The notes under the pieces are model-generated. The model had not been told where the DNA came from. It saw only the letters and a program-made list of their open reading frames with translations, and did not search any database. This document shows, one piece after another, positions 25,199-33,976 of a stretch of 54,416 nucleotides of DNA; position 1 is the stretch's first letter; each line of letters opens with the position of its first letter. This stretch comes from Candidatus Gastranaerophilales bacterium. Its GTDB lineage: Bacteria; Cyanobacteriota; Vampirovibrionia; Gastranaerophilales; Gastranaerophilaceae. The translations under genes were made by a program, and so were the position numbers. The DNA is taken from contig CALUVR010000016.1 in assembly GCA_944324285.1 (NCBI GenBank), positions 1 through 54,416 of the forward strand, read 5' to 3'.

Positions 25199-26530
25199 TT
25201 ACATTTTTTCAGGGGTCAGAATTGAAATAACAGCATTATCAAGACTTAAATATGTTTCTATGGCATTATTTAAATCTGCAACAGTTATTGCTTCTAAATC
25301 TCTTAGATAATCTTCAATAAGTTTTAAATCGTTACAAACCGTAGTATAATACCCGATAGTTTCTCCGATTTCCGATACAGTTTCTGCGGAAAATGCGAAG
25401 CGTGATTTCGTTTTTTTCTTGGCTTTCCGGAGTTCTGCTTCCGTAATTGGATTTATCAAAAGTCCGGAGAGTTCTTCTTCTATGAGTTTTCTGGCGAGTT
25501 CCTGTTTTTCTGGTTTATAATTTGCCTGAATAAAGAAATTATTCCCGTCTTTGAATTGGTAGTGCTCGCTGTTTATCATATTAAATACAGGATCCGACTG
25601 TTTTTCTATCAAATTTTGATAGAGCCGTGAACTTGTTCCGTCGCCGAAAATTATGCTTATTAAATCAAGACAGATAGTATTTTTCAAATCATTTGCCCTA
25701 GGACCGAGCCATCCGTACATAATATATGAAGTGTTAATATGACCTGTGTTTTCTACAATTTTTGTTGAAGATACAGGCGAATCTGGTTCATTAAATTTTT
25801 GCGTAGCATTTGCTCTGCCTTTAAAATCAAATTCTTTTTCAACTTTTTCTAAGATTTCATTACTGTCGAAATCTCCGACGATGATAGTCGTCATATTTTC
25901 GGGTGAATAAAATGTACGGTAATAGTTCATAATGTCATCTCGGGTTACCTGAGAGATAATTTCCGGAGTTCCGATAACATCGCGCTTATAAGGGTGCTTT
26001 GAGTACATATTGTAGTTACATGCGTTATAAACTTTTGTCCAGTTCTGGTCTTTGCGCATTCTTATTTCTTCAATGACAACGTGTCGTTCACGCTTATCAG
26101 TAACTTGAGAATCATTCAAATCAAACGGCGCCCCTATTTCTTCTTCCGGCAAAATAGGATCAAGCATCATATCCGCGTGAAGTTCAATTGCAAGATTTAA
26201 ATCTTTTCCGCCTTCGCCTTTCGGAAGGGTAACATAGTAAAAAGTGTAATCCTTCCAGGTCGCAGCGTTTACTATAGCGCCTTTAGCTTCAAGAATTCTG
26301 TCAAACTCGCCTGCTTTATGTTTATGAGTACCTTTGAACATTAAATGTTCCAAAAAGTGGGAAATTCCGTTATTTTTGTCAGTTTCGTTTATAGAACCTG
26401 TTTTTACCCAGGTGCTGACGTTCGCCATAGAGCCTTCTTTATGCGCTAAAACTATTGTATGTCCGTTGTCACGGGTATAAACTTCTACTTGTTCTGTTAA
26501 AAACGGATATTTTACCAAACTTTTTTTCAT
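25199..26530 (-). CDS. M16-family zinc peptidase (insulinase/processing-protease type)
   Basis: 443 residues from MKKSLVKYPF; a GTG at 26545 is rejected because the AGGTGAGG Shine-Dalgarno overlaps it. The inverted zinc motif HFLEH (His58, Glu61, His62) sits in GISHFLEHLMFKGT, and the downstream Glu is in VVIEEIRMRKD. The domain order (M16 N-terminal catalytic, C-terminal M16C) and length match single-chain bacterial members similar to PqqL/YmxG. No second, inactive M16 partner is adjacent, although many such genes come in pairs. Confidence 0.92.
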   Translation of the reverse strand: MKKSLVKYPFLTEQVEVYTRDNGHTIVLAHKEGSMANVSTWVKTGSINETDKNNGISHFLEHLMFKGTHKHKAGEFDRILEAKGAIVNAATWKDYTFYYVTLPKGEGGKDLNLAIELHADMMLDPILPEEEIGAPFDLNDSQVTDKRERHVVIEEIRMRKDQNWTKVYNACNYNMYSKHPYKRDVIGTPEIISQVTRDDIMNYYRTFYSPENMTTIIVGDFDSNEILEKVEKEFDFKGRANATQKFNEPDSPVSSTKIVENTGHINTSYIMYGWLGPRANDLKNTICLDLISIIFGDGTSSRLYQNLIEKQSDPVFNMINSEHYQFKDGNNFFIQANYKPEKQELARKLIEEELSGLLINPITEAELRKAKKKTKSRFAFSAETVSEIGETIGYYTTVCNDLKLIEDYLRDLEAITVADLNNAIETYLSLDNAVISILTPEKM

Positions 26531-26597
26531 GTTAAATTTCCTCACCTTTTCTAAATATATTATAGCATAAGTTAAGATTTTAAGTTATAATATATAT

Positions 26598-27278
26598 ATG
26601 GAAATGGTTAATCGTTTAAAAAATAAAGTAGTAGTATCTGTGCAGGCAATGCCTTCTGAGCCTTTGTATTTAGAAAAATGCATGGCAGCCATGATGAAAT
26701 CCGTAGTGAAAGGCGGGGCAGGCGGGCTTCGTGTTGCTGGAGTTCGCGATGTCAAAAATGCAAAGACACTTTTTGATGTTCCTGTTATAGGGATTACAAA
26801 ACCGGATGTTATTCCAAAAAACTGGAAAGAGATAGTATATATCACACCGACATTGAAGGAAGTTATTTCCCTAATAGATGCCGGTGCGGATATAGTGGCA
26901 TTTGACGGAACTTCGCGTCCGAGAGAAGGATGTACTTTAAACGATATTATCAAATATATTAAGATAAATAAGCGTATTTCCATGGCGGATGTATCGACAG
27001 TGGAAGAAGGGGTAAATTGTGCAAAACTCGGCGCAAATATTTTATCTACCACCTTATCAGGTTATACGTCCCATTCAAAAGATGCAGGTGAAGGTCCAGA
27101 CTTTGAATTACTGGAGGCACTTGTAAAAGAAACGGATGTTCCTGTTGCGCTGGAAGGAAGAATCTGGGAACCGTGGCAGGTTGATAAGGCTTTTGAACTC
27201 GGTGCTCACTGCGTTGTAATAGGTTCGGCAATCACAAGACCACAGTTGATTACAAAACGTTTTGTCAACAGAAAATAG
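26598..27278 (+). CDS. nanE: N-acetylmannosamine-6-phosphate 2-epimerase
   Basis: 226 residues; TIM-barrel enzyme converting ManNAc-6-P to GlcNAc-6-P. Signatures: VVVSVQAMPSEPL, GGAGGLRVAGVRD, VIGITKPD (catalytic Lys), GADIVAFDGTSRPR, ADVSTVEEG and LEGRIWEPWQ. ATGs at 26598 and 26604 are both possible; no strong Shine-Dalgarno is present and TATAAT at 26586-26591 is very close, so the transcript leader may be short. It is followed 16 bases later by a ROK kinase, as in sialic acid catabolic operons. Confidence 0.93.
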   Translation: MEMVNRLKNKVVVSVQAMPSEPLYLEKCMAAMMKSVVKGGAGGLRVAGVRDVKNAKTLFDVPVIGITKPDVIPKNWKEIVYITPTLKEVISLIDAGADIVAFDGTSRPREGCTLNDIIKYIKINKRISMADVSTVEEGVNCAKLGANILSTTLSGYTSHSKDAGEGPDFELLEALVKETDVPVALEGRIWEPWQVDKAFELGAHCVVIGSAITRPQLITKRFVNRK

Positions 27279-27294
27279 TAAAAAGGAAACACTT

Positions 27295-28176
27295 ATGCGC
27301 AAGGCTCTTGCCATAGATATTGGCGGAACTAAGATTTATAATACAATTGTTAATGAAAATGGAGAGATTACGGGCGAAATAGAAAAGCGTCCGACCCCGA
27401 AAACTTTCGAAAAAATCAGGGAAGCTTTTAAAAGTATTATCTCAAAATACGAAAACGATGTTGATATCATCGCAATTTCGACCTGCGGGGCTGTCAATAA
27501 TTCAAACGATAAAATCCTAGGTTCGACAGGTAATATTGCAAAAGGTTATCCGGATATGGATTTCAAATCTTTGAGTAAAAAGAAAGTTTTTGTCGAAAAC
27601 GATGCAAACGCTGCAGCCTGGGCGGAACATATTTTAGGAGCCTCAAAAGGTATGGCAGATTCAATAATGATTACGCTCGGAACAGGTGTCGGCGGCGGCA
27701 TAATTATCAATAACAAACTTTTTAAAGGCAAAAACGGTGCCGCAGGTGAAATGCATTTTAAAATGCGCACGGATAAACACAGAAAATGCACCTGCGGAAG
27801 CTGGGATTGTTTTGAAGCCTATGCCTCAGGTTCAGGGTTAAAACATACAGCAGAAGAATTATCAAAAAATCCTGATATTACTACATACGATGTTATTGAC
27901 GGCTGGAAAAACAGCGATAAACTTATGACAGAAATTTTCAATAAATGGCAAAACGATATTCTTGACGGTCTAATAGGGCTTTCAAACCTTTTTGACCCTG
28001 ATGTGATTGTACTTTCAGGTTCTATGGGGGAATTCGTTGATACTGAATATTTAACAGAAGAAGTCAATAAGGCAATAATAACAACTCCAACAAGGGTTGT
28101 GAAGGCTCAGACCGGCAACTATTCGGGCATGATAGGTGCGGCACTTTTAGCTTTTGGTGAGGGGTGTAATGGGTAA
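27295..28176 (+). CDS. nanK: ROK-family sugar kinase, probably N-acetylmannosamine kinase
   Basis: 293 residues from MRKALAIDIGGTKI with AAAAGGA upstream. ROK features: N-terminal phosphate loop DIGGTKIYNTI, catalytic FVENDANAAAWAE, glycine-rich MITLGTGVGGGIII, and the zinc site CTCGSWDCFEAYASG. The adjacent nanE suggests the substrate is ManNAc, giving ManNAc-6-P for NanE; a glucokinase or other amino-sugar kinase remains possible. No sialic acid lyase or transporter is in the window. Confidence 0.85.
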   Translation: MRKALAIDIGGTKIYNTIVNENGEITGEIEKRPTPKTFEKIREAFKSIISKYENDVDIIAISTCGAVNNSNDKILGSTGNIAKGYPDMDFKSLSKKKVFVENDANAAAWAEHILGASKGMADSIMITLGTGVGGGIIINNKLFKGKNGAAGEMHFKMRTDKHRKCTCGSWDCFEAYASGSGLKHTAEELSKNPDITTYDVIDGWKNSDKLMTEIFNKWQNDILDGLIGLSNLFDPDVIVLSGSMGEFVDTEYLTEEVNKAIITTPTRVVKAQTGNYSGMIGAALLAFGEGCNG

Positions 28177-28387
28177 AGCTAAAAAAAGGAGTTTGCATCT
28201 AGGCATAAATGACAGAGTGTCTAATCTTTCAAGAGAAGATGCCGTAAAAACTGTTGCATCTGAAATAAAAAAAAATCCTGAAGAAGTCTACGGATTAATT
28301 ACCCTTTTCGGACTTACTGCGGAAGAACTCCTTGAAGCAGGTGCAAGTTATGAAGCTGTTATGAGAGTCAAAGGACTTTTAAAATGA
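28169..28387 (+). CDS. Small protein, unknown function
   Basis: 72 residues starting MGKAKKRSLHLGINDRVSNL. The ATG at 28169 overlaps the kinase stop by eight bases, with GGTGAGGGG upstream. It is helical and charged (EDAVKTVASEIKKNPEEVYGL, ELLEAGASYEAVMRVKGLL), possibly a small interaction or DNA-contacting module, but I recognise no family. Coupled to the UbiA-type gene by an ATGA overlap. Confidence 0.8.
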   Translation: MGKAKKRSLHLGINDRVSNLSREDAVKTVASEIKKNPEEVYGLITLFGLTAEELLEAGASYEAVMRVKGLLK

Positions 28388-29283
28388 TAAAAAAAATAAA
28401 ATTTTTTATTGATTGTTCAAGAGCGTTCGCGCTGCCTGTCACAATTCTTTCGTGGCTTACAGTTTTTGTTTTCGGGCTGATGTCCGGCGGAAATATTTTT
28501 AACGGTTTACTGGCACTTGCAGGAATTAGCTTTGCGCACCTTACGGGGAATATGGCTGATGATTACATTGATTACGGCATTCTATCACGAGATGAAAAAA
28601 TGATGGAAAGTGCAGTTGAAACAAAGTGCTGCTTTTTAAGAAATGGCACGATAACTCTTAAAGATTTAAAAAAAATGATTGCGGCGTGTTCGGTGATAGC
28701 AATTATTACAGGCATGATTTTATTTTTTAATAGCGGGTGGGGTGTAATTTTGTTGATGGCGCTCGGCGGAATTCTTACCCTTACTTATGCGAAATTTTCC
28801 CTTGTCGGTATGAGTGAAATAATAATCGGACTACTTTTCGGACCTTTGATGTTTGAAGGAGTTTGGTATGTGATGAAAAAATCTTTTTCTGCGGAAGTCT
28901 TTGTACTTTCTGTTGCGGTTGTGATGTTTACGGTGGCGTTTCTGTATATTCATACGCTTCTTGATTATGACTGCGATAAAATTTCTCACAAAAAAACTCT
29001 CTGCTGCCGTATTAATGATAAAGGGAAAGCTTTAATTCTTTTTGGAATATTTGTTGCCGCGGGTTATATAGCGGCAATTCTGTTCGGGGTTATGACATCA
29101 AATCCACTGGTGCTTCTGACATTTTTAACAATTCCCTTTGCTCTATGGGTGTATTTATTGATGAAAAATTATAACGCGTCAGTAGATAAAAGTTGTGAAC
29201 ATTTTTATTTTGTATTATTCAAGGCGCGGGATTTAATGGCAGTTTTCAGCATTCTTATGACCTGCGCAATTTTGCTAAAGTAA
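28384..29283 (+). CDS. UbiA-type membrane prenyltransferase
   Basis: 299 residues with eight or nine hydrophobic helices. Two aspartate-rich loops typical of the UbiA superfamily are visible: NMADDYIDYG near residue 55 and DYDCDKISHKKT near residue 195; these bind the Mg-diphosphate of a prenyl donor. The acceptor cannot be told; there are no quinone or chlorophyll genes here. It is the last gene of a run from nanE. Confidence 0.82.
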   Translation: MIKKIKFFIDCSRAFALPVTILSWLTVFVFGLMSGGNIFNGLLALAGISFAHLTGNMADDYIDYGILSRDEKMMESAVETKCCFLRNGTITLKDLKKMIAACSVIAIITGMILFFNSGWGVILLMALGGILTLTYAKFSLVGMSEIIIGLLFGPLMFEGVWYVMKKSFSAEVFVLSVAVVMFTVAFLYIHTLLDYDCDKISHKKTLCCRINDKGKALILFGIFVAAGYIAAILFGVMTSNPLVLLTFLTIPFALWVYLLMKNYNASVDKSCEHFYFVLFKARDLMAVFSILMTCAILLK

Positions 29284-29298
29284 AATGAGATTTTTATA

Positions 29299-29376
29299 AA
29301 AAGGTCTATATTTATTTTCTCAAACACGCTTCCGCTCCGCTCACGCTATCGTTTCGAAAACAAATATAGACCTTTT
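29299..29376. repeat. Long inverted repeat after the UbiA-type gene
   Basis: AAAAGGTCTATATTT (29299-29313) is exactly inverted at 29362-29376. The 48-base loop holds GCTTCCGCTCCGCTCACGC. T residues follow the right arm, so it may act as a terminator; the long loop is also compatible with a small palindromic insertion. Confidence 0.65.
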
Positions 29377-29465
29377 ATTATTAATATTGCTAAAATATCC
29401 ATTCATCGTTTCAACTTTTAAACCATTAAATCTTTTATAATTCCTTTATCTTTAGTATTTAAATT

Positions 29466-29494
29466 TTGTTTTCCCTGTGTTAAACTGGTAATGT
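29466..29494 (+). promoter_or_regulatory. Possible lysA promoter
   Basis: TTGTTT (29466-29471), 17 bases, then TAATGT (29489-29494) preceded by TGG. Located 28 bases before the lysA start; a weak match. Confidence 0.4.
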
Positions 29495-29521
29495 AAAAGA
29501 GATATTATCAGGAGCCAGCAA

Positions 29522-30853
29522 ATGCGAGAGAGTACAAACCAGTCAATAAAACCGGTTACAACAAAAGTTAATGAAAAAGGAAATCTCGAAATCGGCGGGT
29601 GTGACCTCGTAGAACTTGCTGAAAAATACGGGACCCCTCTTTATGTGCTGGATGAAGTAACAATAAGAAGTATTTGCAAGGACTATAAAGACGCTTTTTC
29701 ATCTTATCCTAAAATTAATATGATGTACGCATCAAAAGCTTTATGTACCCTTGCGACATCCGCAATTCTTTCAAAAGAAGGTTTTGGCTTTGATGTCGTT
29801 TCTGCGGGCGAGATTTATACTGTTTATAAATCAGGTGCGCCTATGGAAAAGGTTCTTTTTAACGGGAATAACAAGTCTTTTGATGAACTTAATCTCGCTC
29901 TTGATTTAGGGGTGGGCAGATTTTCTGTTGATAACTTTTTGGAACTTTCGTTGTTAAATGAAATTGCAAAAAGTAAAAATAAAACAGCTGATATTCTTCT
30001 CAGAATTACTCCGGGGATTGAATGCCACACTCACGAATATATTCAAACCGGTCATCTTGATTCAAAATTCGGTTTCGATTTGACTCAAATTGATGAAGCT
30101 GTTGATTTAATTCTCAATGAATATACAAACCTAAAACTCCACGGACTCCACGCCCATATAGGTTCGCAGATTTTTGAAACTAAAGTTTACCACGATGAAA
30201 TTGAAATTCTTGTAAAAGAGCTTGCGCGTCTGGATGAAAAATTCTCTCTGAAGCTTGATGAAATAAATATAGGCGGCGGCTTAGGCGTTAAATATACGGA
30301 AAAAGACCTTCCTCCGTCAACTTTTGAAATCGCGGACGTTATTATAAAAAGCCTGAATGCAAGTATTGAAAAATACAAAATTGACCCTCCGACACTATTT
30401 ATAGAACCTGGTAGAAGTATAATTTCAACTGCAGGTGTGACATTATATACTATAGGAAGTTCCAAACAGGTTCCTAAAGGGAAAAAATATATTGCCGTTG
30501 ATGGAGGTATGGCAGATAACCCGCGCCCATCAATGTACAGGGCTGAATATTTTGCACAAATTGCAAACAAACCGGAAACAGCAGCGGCAGAAGATGTTAC
30601 AATCGCAGGTCGTTACTGCGAAAGCGGAGATGTTTTGATTGATAATATCAAGCTTCCGCTAATTGAAGAAGGCGATATTTTATGCGTCTTTAATACCGGA
30701 GCATACAATTATTCAATGGCTTCAAATTACAATAGGGTACAAAAACCTCAAATGGTACTTGTAAATAATTCTCAATCTGATATTATAGTTATGAGAGAGA
30801 CACTGGAGGATTTGATTTCTCACGATGTAGTTCCGGATAGGTTAAAGTATTAA
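29522..30853 (+). CDS. lysA: Diaminopimelate decarboxylase
   Basis: 443 residues; PLP enzyme that converts meso-diaminopimelate to L-lysine. PLP lysine is in MMYASKALCTLA; the glycine-rich phosphate loop is INIGGGLGVKY; EPGRSIISTAG and GRYCESGDVL (substrate-contacting Cys/Glu) are standard. The N-terminus carries about 20 extra residues before the GCDLVELAEKYGTPLYVLDE start of the fold. RBS AGGAGCC. Followed two bases later by cdaA. Confidence 0.96.
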   Translation: MRESTNQSIKPVTTKVNEKGNLEIGGCDLVELAEKYGTPLYVLDEVTIRSICKDYKDAFSSYPKINMMYASKALCTLATSAILSKEGFGFDVVSAGEIYTVYKSGAPMEKVLFNGNNKSFDELNLALDLGVGRFSVDNFLELSLLNEIAKSKNKTADILLRITPGIECHTHEYIQTGHLDSKFGFDLTQIDEAVDLILNEYTNLKLHGLHAHIGSQIFETKVYHDEIEILVKELARLDEKFSLKLDEINIGGGLGVKYTEKDLPPSTFEIADVIIKSLNASIEKYKIDPPTLFIEPGRSIISTAGVTLYTIGSSKQVPKGKKYIAVDGGMADNPRPSMYRAEYFAQIANKPETAAAEDVTIAGRYCESGDVLIDNIKLPLIEEGDILCVFNTGAYNYSMASNYNRVQKPQMVLVNNSQSDIIVMRETLEDLISHDVVPDRLKY

Positions 30854-30854
30854 G

Positions 30855-31775
30855 ATGTTCGACGATTTTATTTTCTATTTACAATCTCAAATAGGCGCGA
30901 TGGATTTGTCATTTAATTGGACAAACCTATTTGAAGTCGTCGTAATCATCCTAATTCTCTATGCGTTTTACAAAAAGTTTATAAAAAATACCCAGTCTGA
31001 AAAGTTTGTAAAAGGTATTTTTATCTTAATTTTTGTCTGGATGTTCGGGGAAATCCTTGTCAGATTTGATTTAAAAATTCTCGGGATGTTTTTGAAGGCG
31101 ATAGTAACTCTTGTATCCTTGAGTCTTATCGTAATTTTCCAGCCTGAACTCCGCCGATTTCTGGGTTTTCTCGGGCAGGTTGACTTTATAAGCAAAGCTT
31201 TTTCTTCAAATAATAATAAGAATGATTCAGATGAAAAAATTGACGTTATGAAAGAAATTATAGAAGCCGTAAGATTTCTTTCAAAATCTCACACCGGTGC
31301 CCTTATGGTGTTCCAAAATGATTTAAGCAATACTTATTATGATGTCGGAACAAAATTAAATGCAGATTTATCAACAGAACTTTTGCTCACAATTTTCCAT
31401 CCGAATACTCCGCTCCACGACGGTGCCGTTGTCATAAGCGGACCCAAAATTATATCAGCAGGGGTTCTTCTTCCTCTTACGGAAGATCCGAAATTAAGCT
31501 GGAAATACGGAACCCGCCACCGTGCTGCAATCGGTATGTCAGAAGCAAGCGAGGCTGCCTGTCTTGTTGTATCGGAAGAAACAGGTGATGTGTCGGTTGC
31601 CCTTGACGGAACTCTTAAACGTTATGAAGATTTAGTTACTTTGAAAAACGATTTGGAAAATATCCTCGGATATAAAGAGGAAGATGAATTTGAGGACGGC
31701 AAAAAAACTATTTTTAAAATAAATAATTTTATTACAATAAGAAAAAATACCGGGAAAAGGGAAAATAATAAATGA
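30855..31775 (+). CDS. cdaA: Diadenylate cyclase CdaA
   Basis: 306 residues. Makes the second messenger c-di-AMP from two ATP. Three N-terminal membrane helices (residues about 15-90) precede the DAC domain with HDGAVVISG (about residue 187) and the GTRHRAAIGMSEASEA motif (about 219), the two conserved catalytic/ATP-binding elements. No CdaR or GlmM gene follows as in Firmicutes; instead lysA precedes and a YitT-type gene overlaps the stop by four bases. A probable c-di-AMP phosphodiesterase lies 6.4 kb downstream. Confidence 0.95.
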   Translation: MFDDFIFYLQSQIGAMDLSFNWTNLFEVVVIILILYAFYKKFIKNTQSEKFVKGIFILIFVWMFGEILVRFDLKILGMFLKAIVTLVSLSLIVIFQPELRRFLGFLGQVDFISKAFSSNNNKNDSDEKIDVMKEIIEAVRFLSKSHTGALMVFQNDLSNTYYDVGTKLNADLSTELLLTIFHPNTPLHDGAVVISGPKIISAGVLLPLTEDPKLSWKYGTRHRAAIGMSEASEAACLVVSEETGDVSVALDGTLKRYEDLVTLKNDLENILGYKEEDEFEDGKKTIFKINNFITIRKNTGKRENNK

Positions 31776-32650
31776 TAACAGATATTAAACCATTTTTGCA
31801 GCCTAAAAATATATTTAACTTAATAAAAAAAATGTTGTTTTTAGCAATAGGAGCATTTACTGCAGGTTTTGCGATTGAAGGCTTCCTTGTTCCGAACCAG
31901 ATGATTGACGGAGGGGTTGTCGGTGTTTCAATGATTTTGAGCCACATTTTCAACTATAACCTCGGGCTTTTAATCGTAATTTTAAATATCCCGTTTGTGT
32001 GTCTTGCCTTGACGAAAATGGGTAAGCAGTTTGTGCTTCAGACATTCTTTGCAATTGCAATGCTCGGTATTGCGACAAACCTTTTTCATCACTTACCTGT
32101 TACGGAAGATCATCTTCTTGCAACAGTATTTGGCGGAATGATTTTGGGACTCGGAGTCGGTATCGTTTTAAAAAATGAGGGTTCGCTTGACGGTACTGAA
32201 ATTATGTCACTGGTTCTGTCAAAAAAATTCGGGCTTTCTGTCGGTGAAATCATTATGGCATTTAATATATTTATCTATGGTGCCTCAGGACTTGTATTCG
32301 GCTGGGAACAGGCGATGTATTCAATCCTTACATATTTTGTTGCCTACAGAGTTATTGATGTTGTGATAGACGGACTTGATACTTCTAAATCCGTCAGAAT
32401 TATCAGTAATAAATCAGAAGAAATCGGAAAAGTTCTTGTTGAAGATTTGGAAATCGGGATTACTTATTTGTATGGAAAGGGCGGATATTCAGGTATTGAT
32501 AAAACCGTTATTTACTGCGTGGTTTCTCGTCTTGAAATGAGTAAATTGAAAGAAGTAGTGAGAAGAATTGATCCTACAGCATTTCTTTCTGTCGTTGACG
32601 TACACGAGGTTTACGGAACCCGCATGAAGAAAAGAATTGATAAAATTTAA
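31772..32650 (+). CDS. YitT-family membrane protein
   Basis: 292 residues. Five hydrophobic helices in the first 200 residues (AIGAFTAGFAIEGFLVPNQM, GLLIVILNIPFVCLAL and others) are followed by a cytoplasmic DUF2179-like domain of about 80 residues (SVRIISNKSEEIGKVLVEDL, IDKTVIYCVVSRLEMSKL, DPTAFLSVVDVHEVYG). This is the YitT architecture; members are of unknown or suspected transport function. ATGA overlap with cdaA indicates coupling, which may hint at a link with c-di-AMP signalling. Confidence 0.9.
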   Translation: MITDIKPFLQPKNIFNLIKKMLFLAIGAFTAGFAIEGFLVPNQMIDGGVVGVSMILSHIFNYNLGLLIVILNIPFVCLALTKMGKQFVLQTFFAIAMLGIATNLFHHLPVTEDHLLATVFGGMILGLGVGIVLKNEGSLDGTEIMSLVLSKKFGLSVGEIIMAFNIFIYGASGLVFGWEQAMYSILTYFVAYRVIDVVIDGLDTSKSVRIISNKSEEIGKVLVEDLEIGITYLYGKGGYSGIDKTVIYCVVSRLEMSKLKEVVRRIDPTAFLSVVDVHEVYGTRMKKRIDKI

Positions 32651-32715
32651 CATATAGACAATTCTTGAAGAATGTATTATACTTAACATATCAGTAATTA
32701 AAGGATTAGAAGAAG

Positions 32716-33063
32716 ATGGCAAAAAATATTGACACGGTTCCAATAGAGGTTAGCATATTAACGGTTGACCATGATATTAAAGGTATTGTACACGTTTCAA
32801 AATATACAAATACAAACCGTGAATTAACAGACCTTTTGAATGATAAAGAAAGACGTTTCCTTGCGGTTACTAATGCCGAGATTTATCCTCGTAATGCTAA
32901 TCAGGCACCTAGAAAATATAATTTTTTAGAAATCCACATGGATTATGTGTTGATGGTTCACCCGTCGACACAGGCAGTATTTAAGGATTCCGGTAAAACG
33001 CAGGAAGATATCGCAAGATTTAGAGATTTGCGCCTGAAACTTAATCAGACAAAACCTTTTTAA
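32716..33063 (+). CDS. Conserved-looking small protein, unknown function
   Basis: 115 residues with AAGGATTAGAAGAAG before the ATG. Predicted beta-rich: IEVSILTVDHDIKGIVHVSK, LTDLLNDKERRFLAVTNAEI and FLEIHMDYVLMVHP. It resembles small uncharacterised proteins with a beta-barrel pattern and an LTDLLN segment, but I cannot name a family. Single-gene unit with its own terminator. Confidence 0.8.
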   Translation: MAKNIDTVPIEVSILTVDHDIKGIVHVSKYTNTNRELTDLLNDKERRFLAVTNAEIYPRNANQAPRKYNFLEIHMDYVLMVHPSTQAVFKDSGKTQEDIARFRDLRLKLNQTKPF

Positions 33064-33073
33064 AATTTTTAAG

Positions 33074-33100
33074 AAAAAAGCGGTATTAGGCCGCTTTTTT
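33074..33100 (+). terminator. Intrinsic terminator
   Basis: AAAAAAGCGG and CCGCTTTTTT arms around TATTAGG, closing the 32716 gene. Confidence 0.9.
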
Positions 33101-33214
33101 AATATTCATAAGATTGAATTTTTTTGTTTAAAAAAAACGGTTGAAAATACGAACATAAAAGTGACTATACTGAATATATTTCATGGCAGTGCATTCTATC
33201 TAAAAATCACCAGA

Positions 33215-33976
33215 TTATTTTTCAGGGGTTGCTAAGGTTTTTATTTTATCTGTAAATCTGTTTACTTGTGCCGTCAACGGATTTTGCGGCTGGCAGTTCG
33301 ACTTACGGTGGTCATGTTTTTCTTTACAGTATGTGTTTTTAGTTTCGGAATTTATTTCTTCCGGTTTATCATTTCTGCACATCCACTCTTTTGTCTTATC
33401 AGCCAGAGGGGTTGCTATAAACGGAACAATTACACGTTTTCCGATAATCGTTGCCGCTACCAGTGATGTAATATTACTGAATGCTTCAACAGCCTTGTCG
33501 TGAATAGCATCCATTCCTTTCTGGAATTCTTTGCCTGTTATATTTTTGTATTTATCCTGTTGTTTTATAATTGCCTGATAACCTTTTGTAACACCACGGC
33601 TGAAATATTTGCCGTAAAGTCCTTTAAACATTTTCTTCTGCATAGCTTTACTTGAAATTGTAAGGAATAATAATATCTGCATTGCTATCATCAATCCGCC
33701 GTTTGCAAGGTCAAGCGCTGCTACAAATTTACGTTTATCAGCCGGTATTTTTTCGTTATTTAAACTCTGTTTAACATACATATAGCAGCCAAGACCATCT
33801 TTAAGGATGATTGATGCAATTCCGACACCATTCATGAAATTAAGATTCTTGTTGCAGAATTCTTTTCTTACATGTCCCATGCCCGGTGCAGTAGAGAGTT
33901 TCTGCAAAGGTTTTACAAGCCCGTATTCTACTGTTTTGTTTGCTATATTTGAAATTACATTATGAACTTTGCTCAT
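33215..33976 (-). CDS. Membrane protein, unknown (pair with 33973-35427)
   Basis: 253 residues. Two hydrophobic segments are visible (NGVGIASIILKDGLGCYMYV and GLMIAMQILLFLTI), with a third near SLVAATIIGKRVIVPFIATP. The C-terminal tail is Lys/Asn/Gln-rich with HDHRKSNCQ. No family is recognised. Its ATG overlaps the stop of the 484-residue gene (ATGA) and has a GAGGAGG Shine-Dalgarno, so the two are made together and may form a complex in the membrane. Confidence 0.82.
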   Translation of the reverse strand: MSKVHNVISNIANKTVEYGLVKPLQKLSTAPGMGHVRKEFCNKNLNFMNGVGIASIILKDGLGCYMYVKQSLNNEKIPADKRKFVAALDLANGGLMIAMQILLFLTISSKAMQKKMFKGLYGKYFSRGVTKGYQAIIKQQDKYKNITGKEFQKGMDAIHDKAVEAFSNITSLVAATIIGKRVIVPFIATPLADKTKEWMCRNDKPEEINSETKNTYCKEKHDHRKSNCQPQNPLTAQVNRFTDKIKTLATPEK

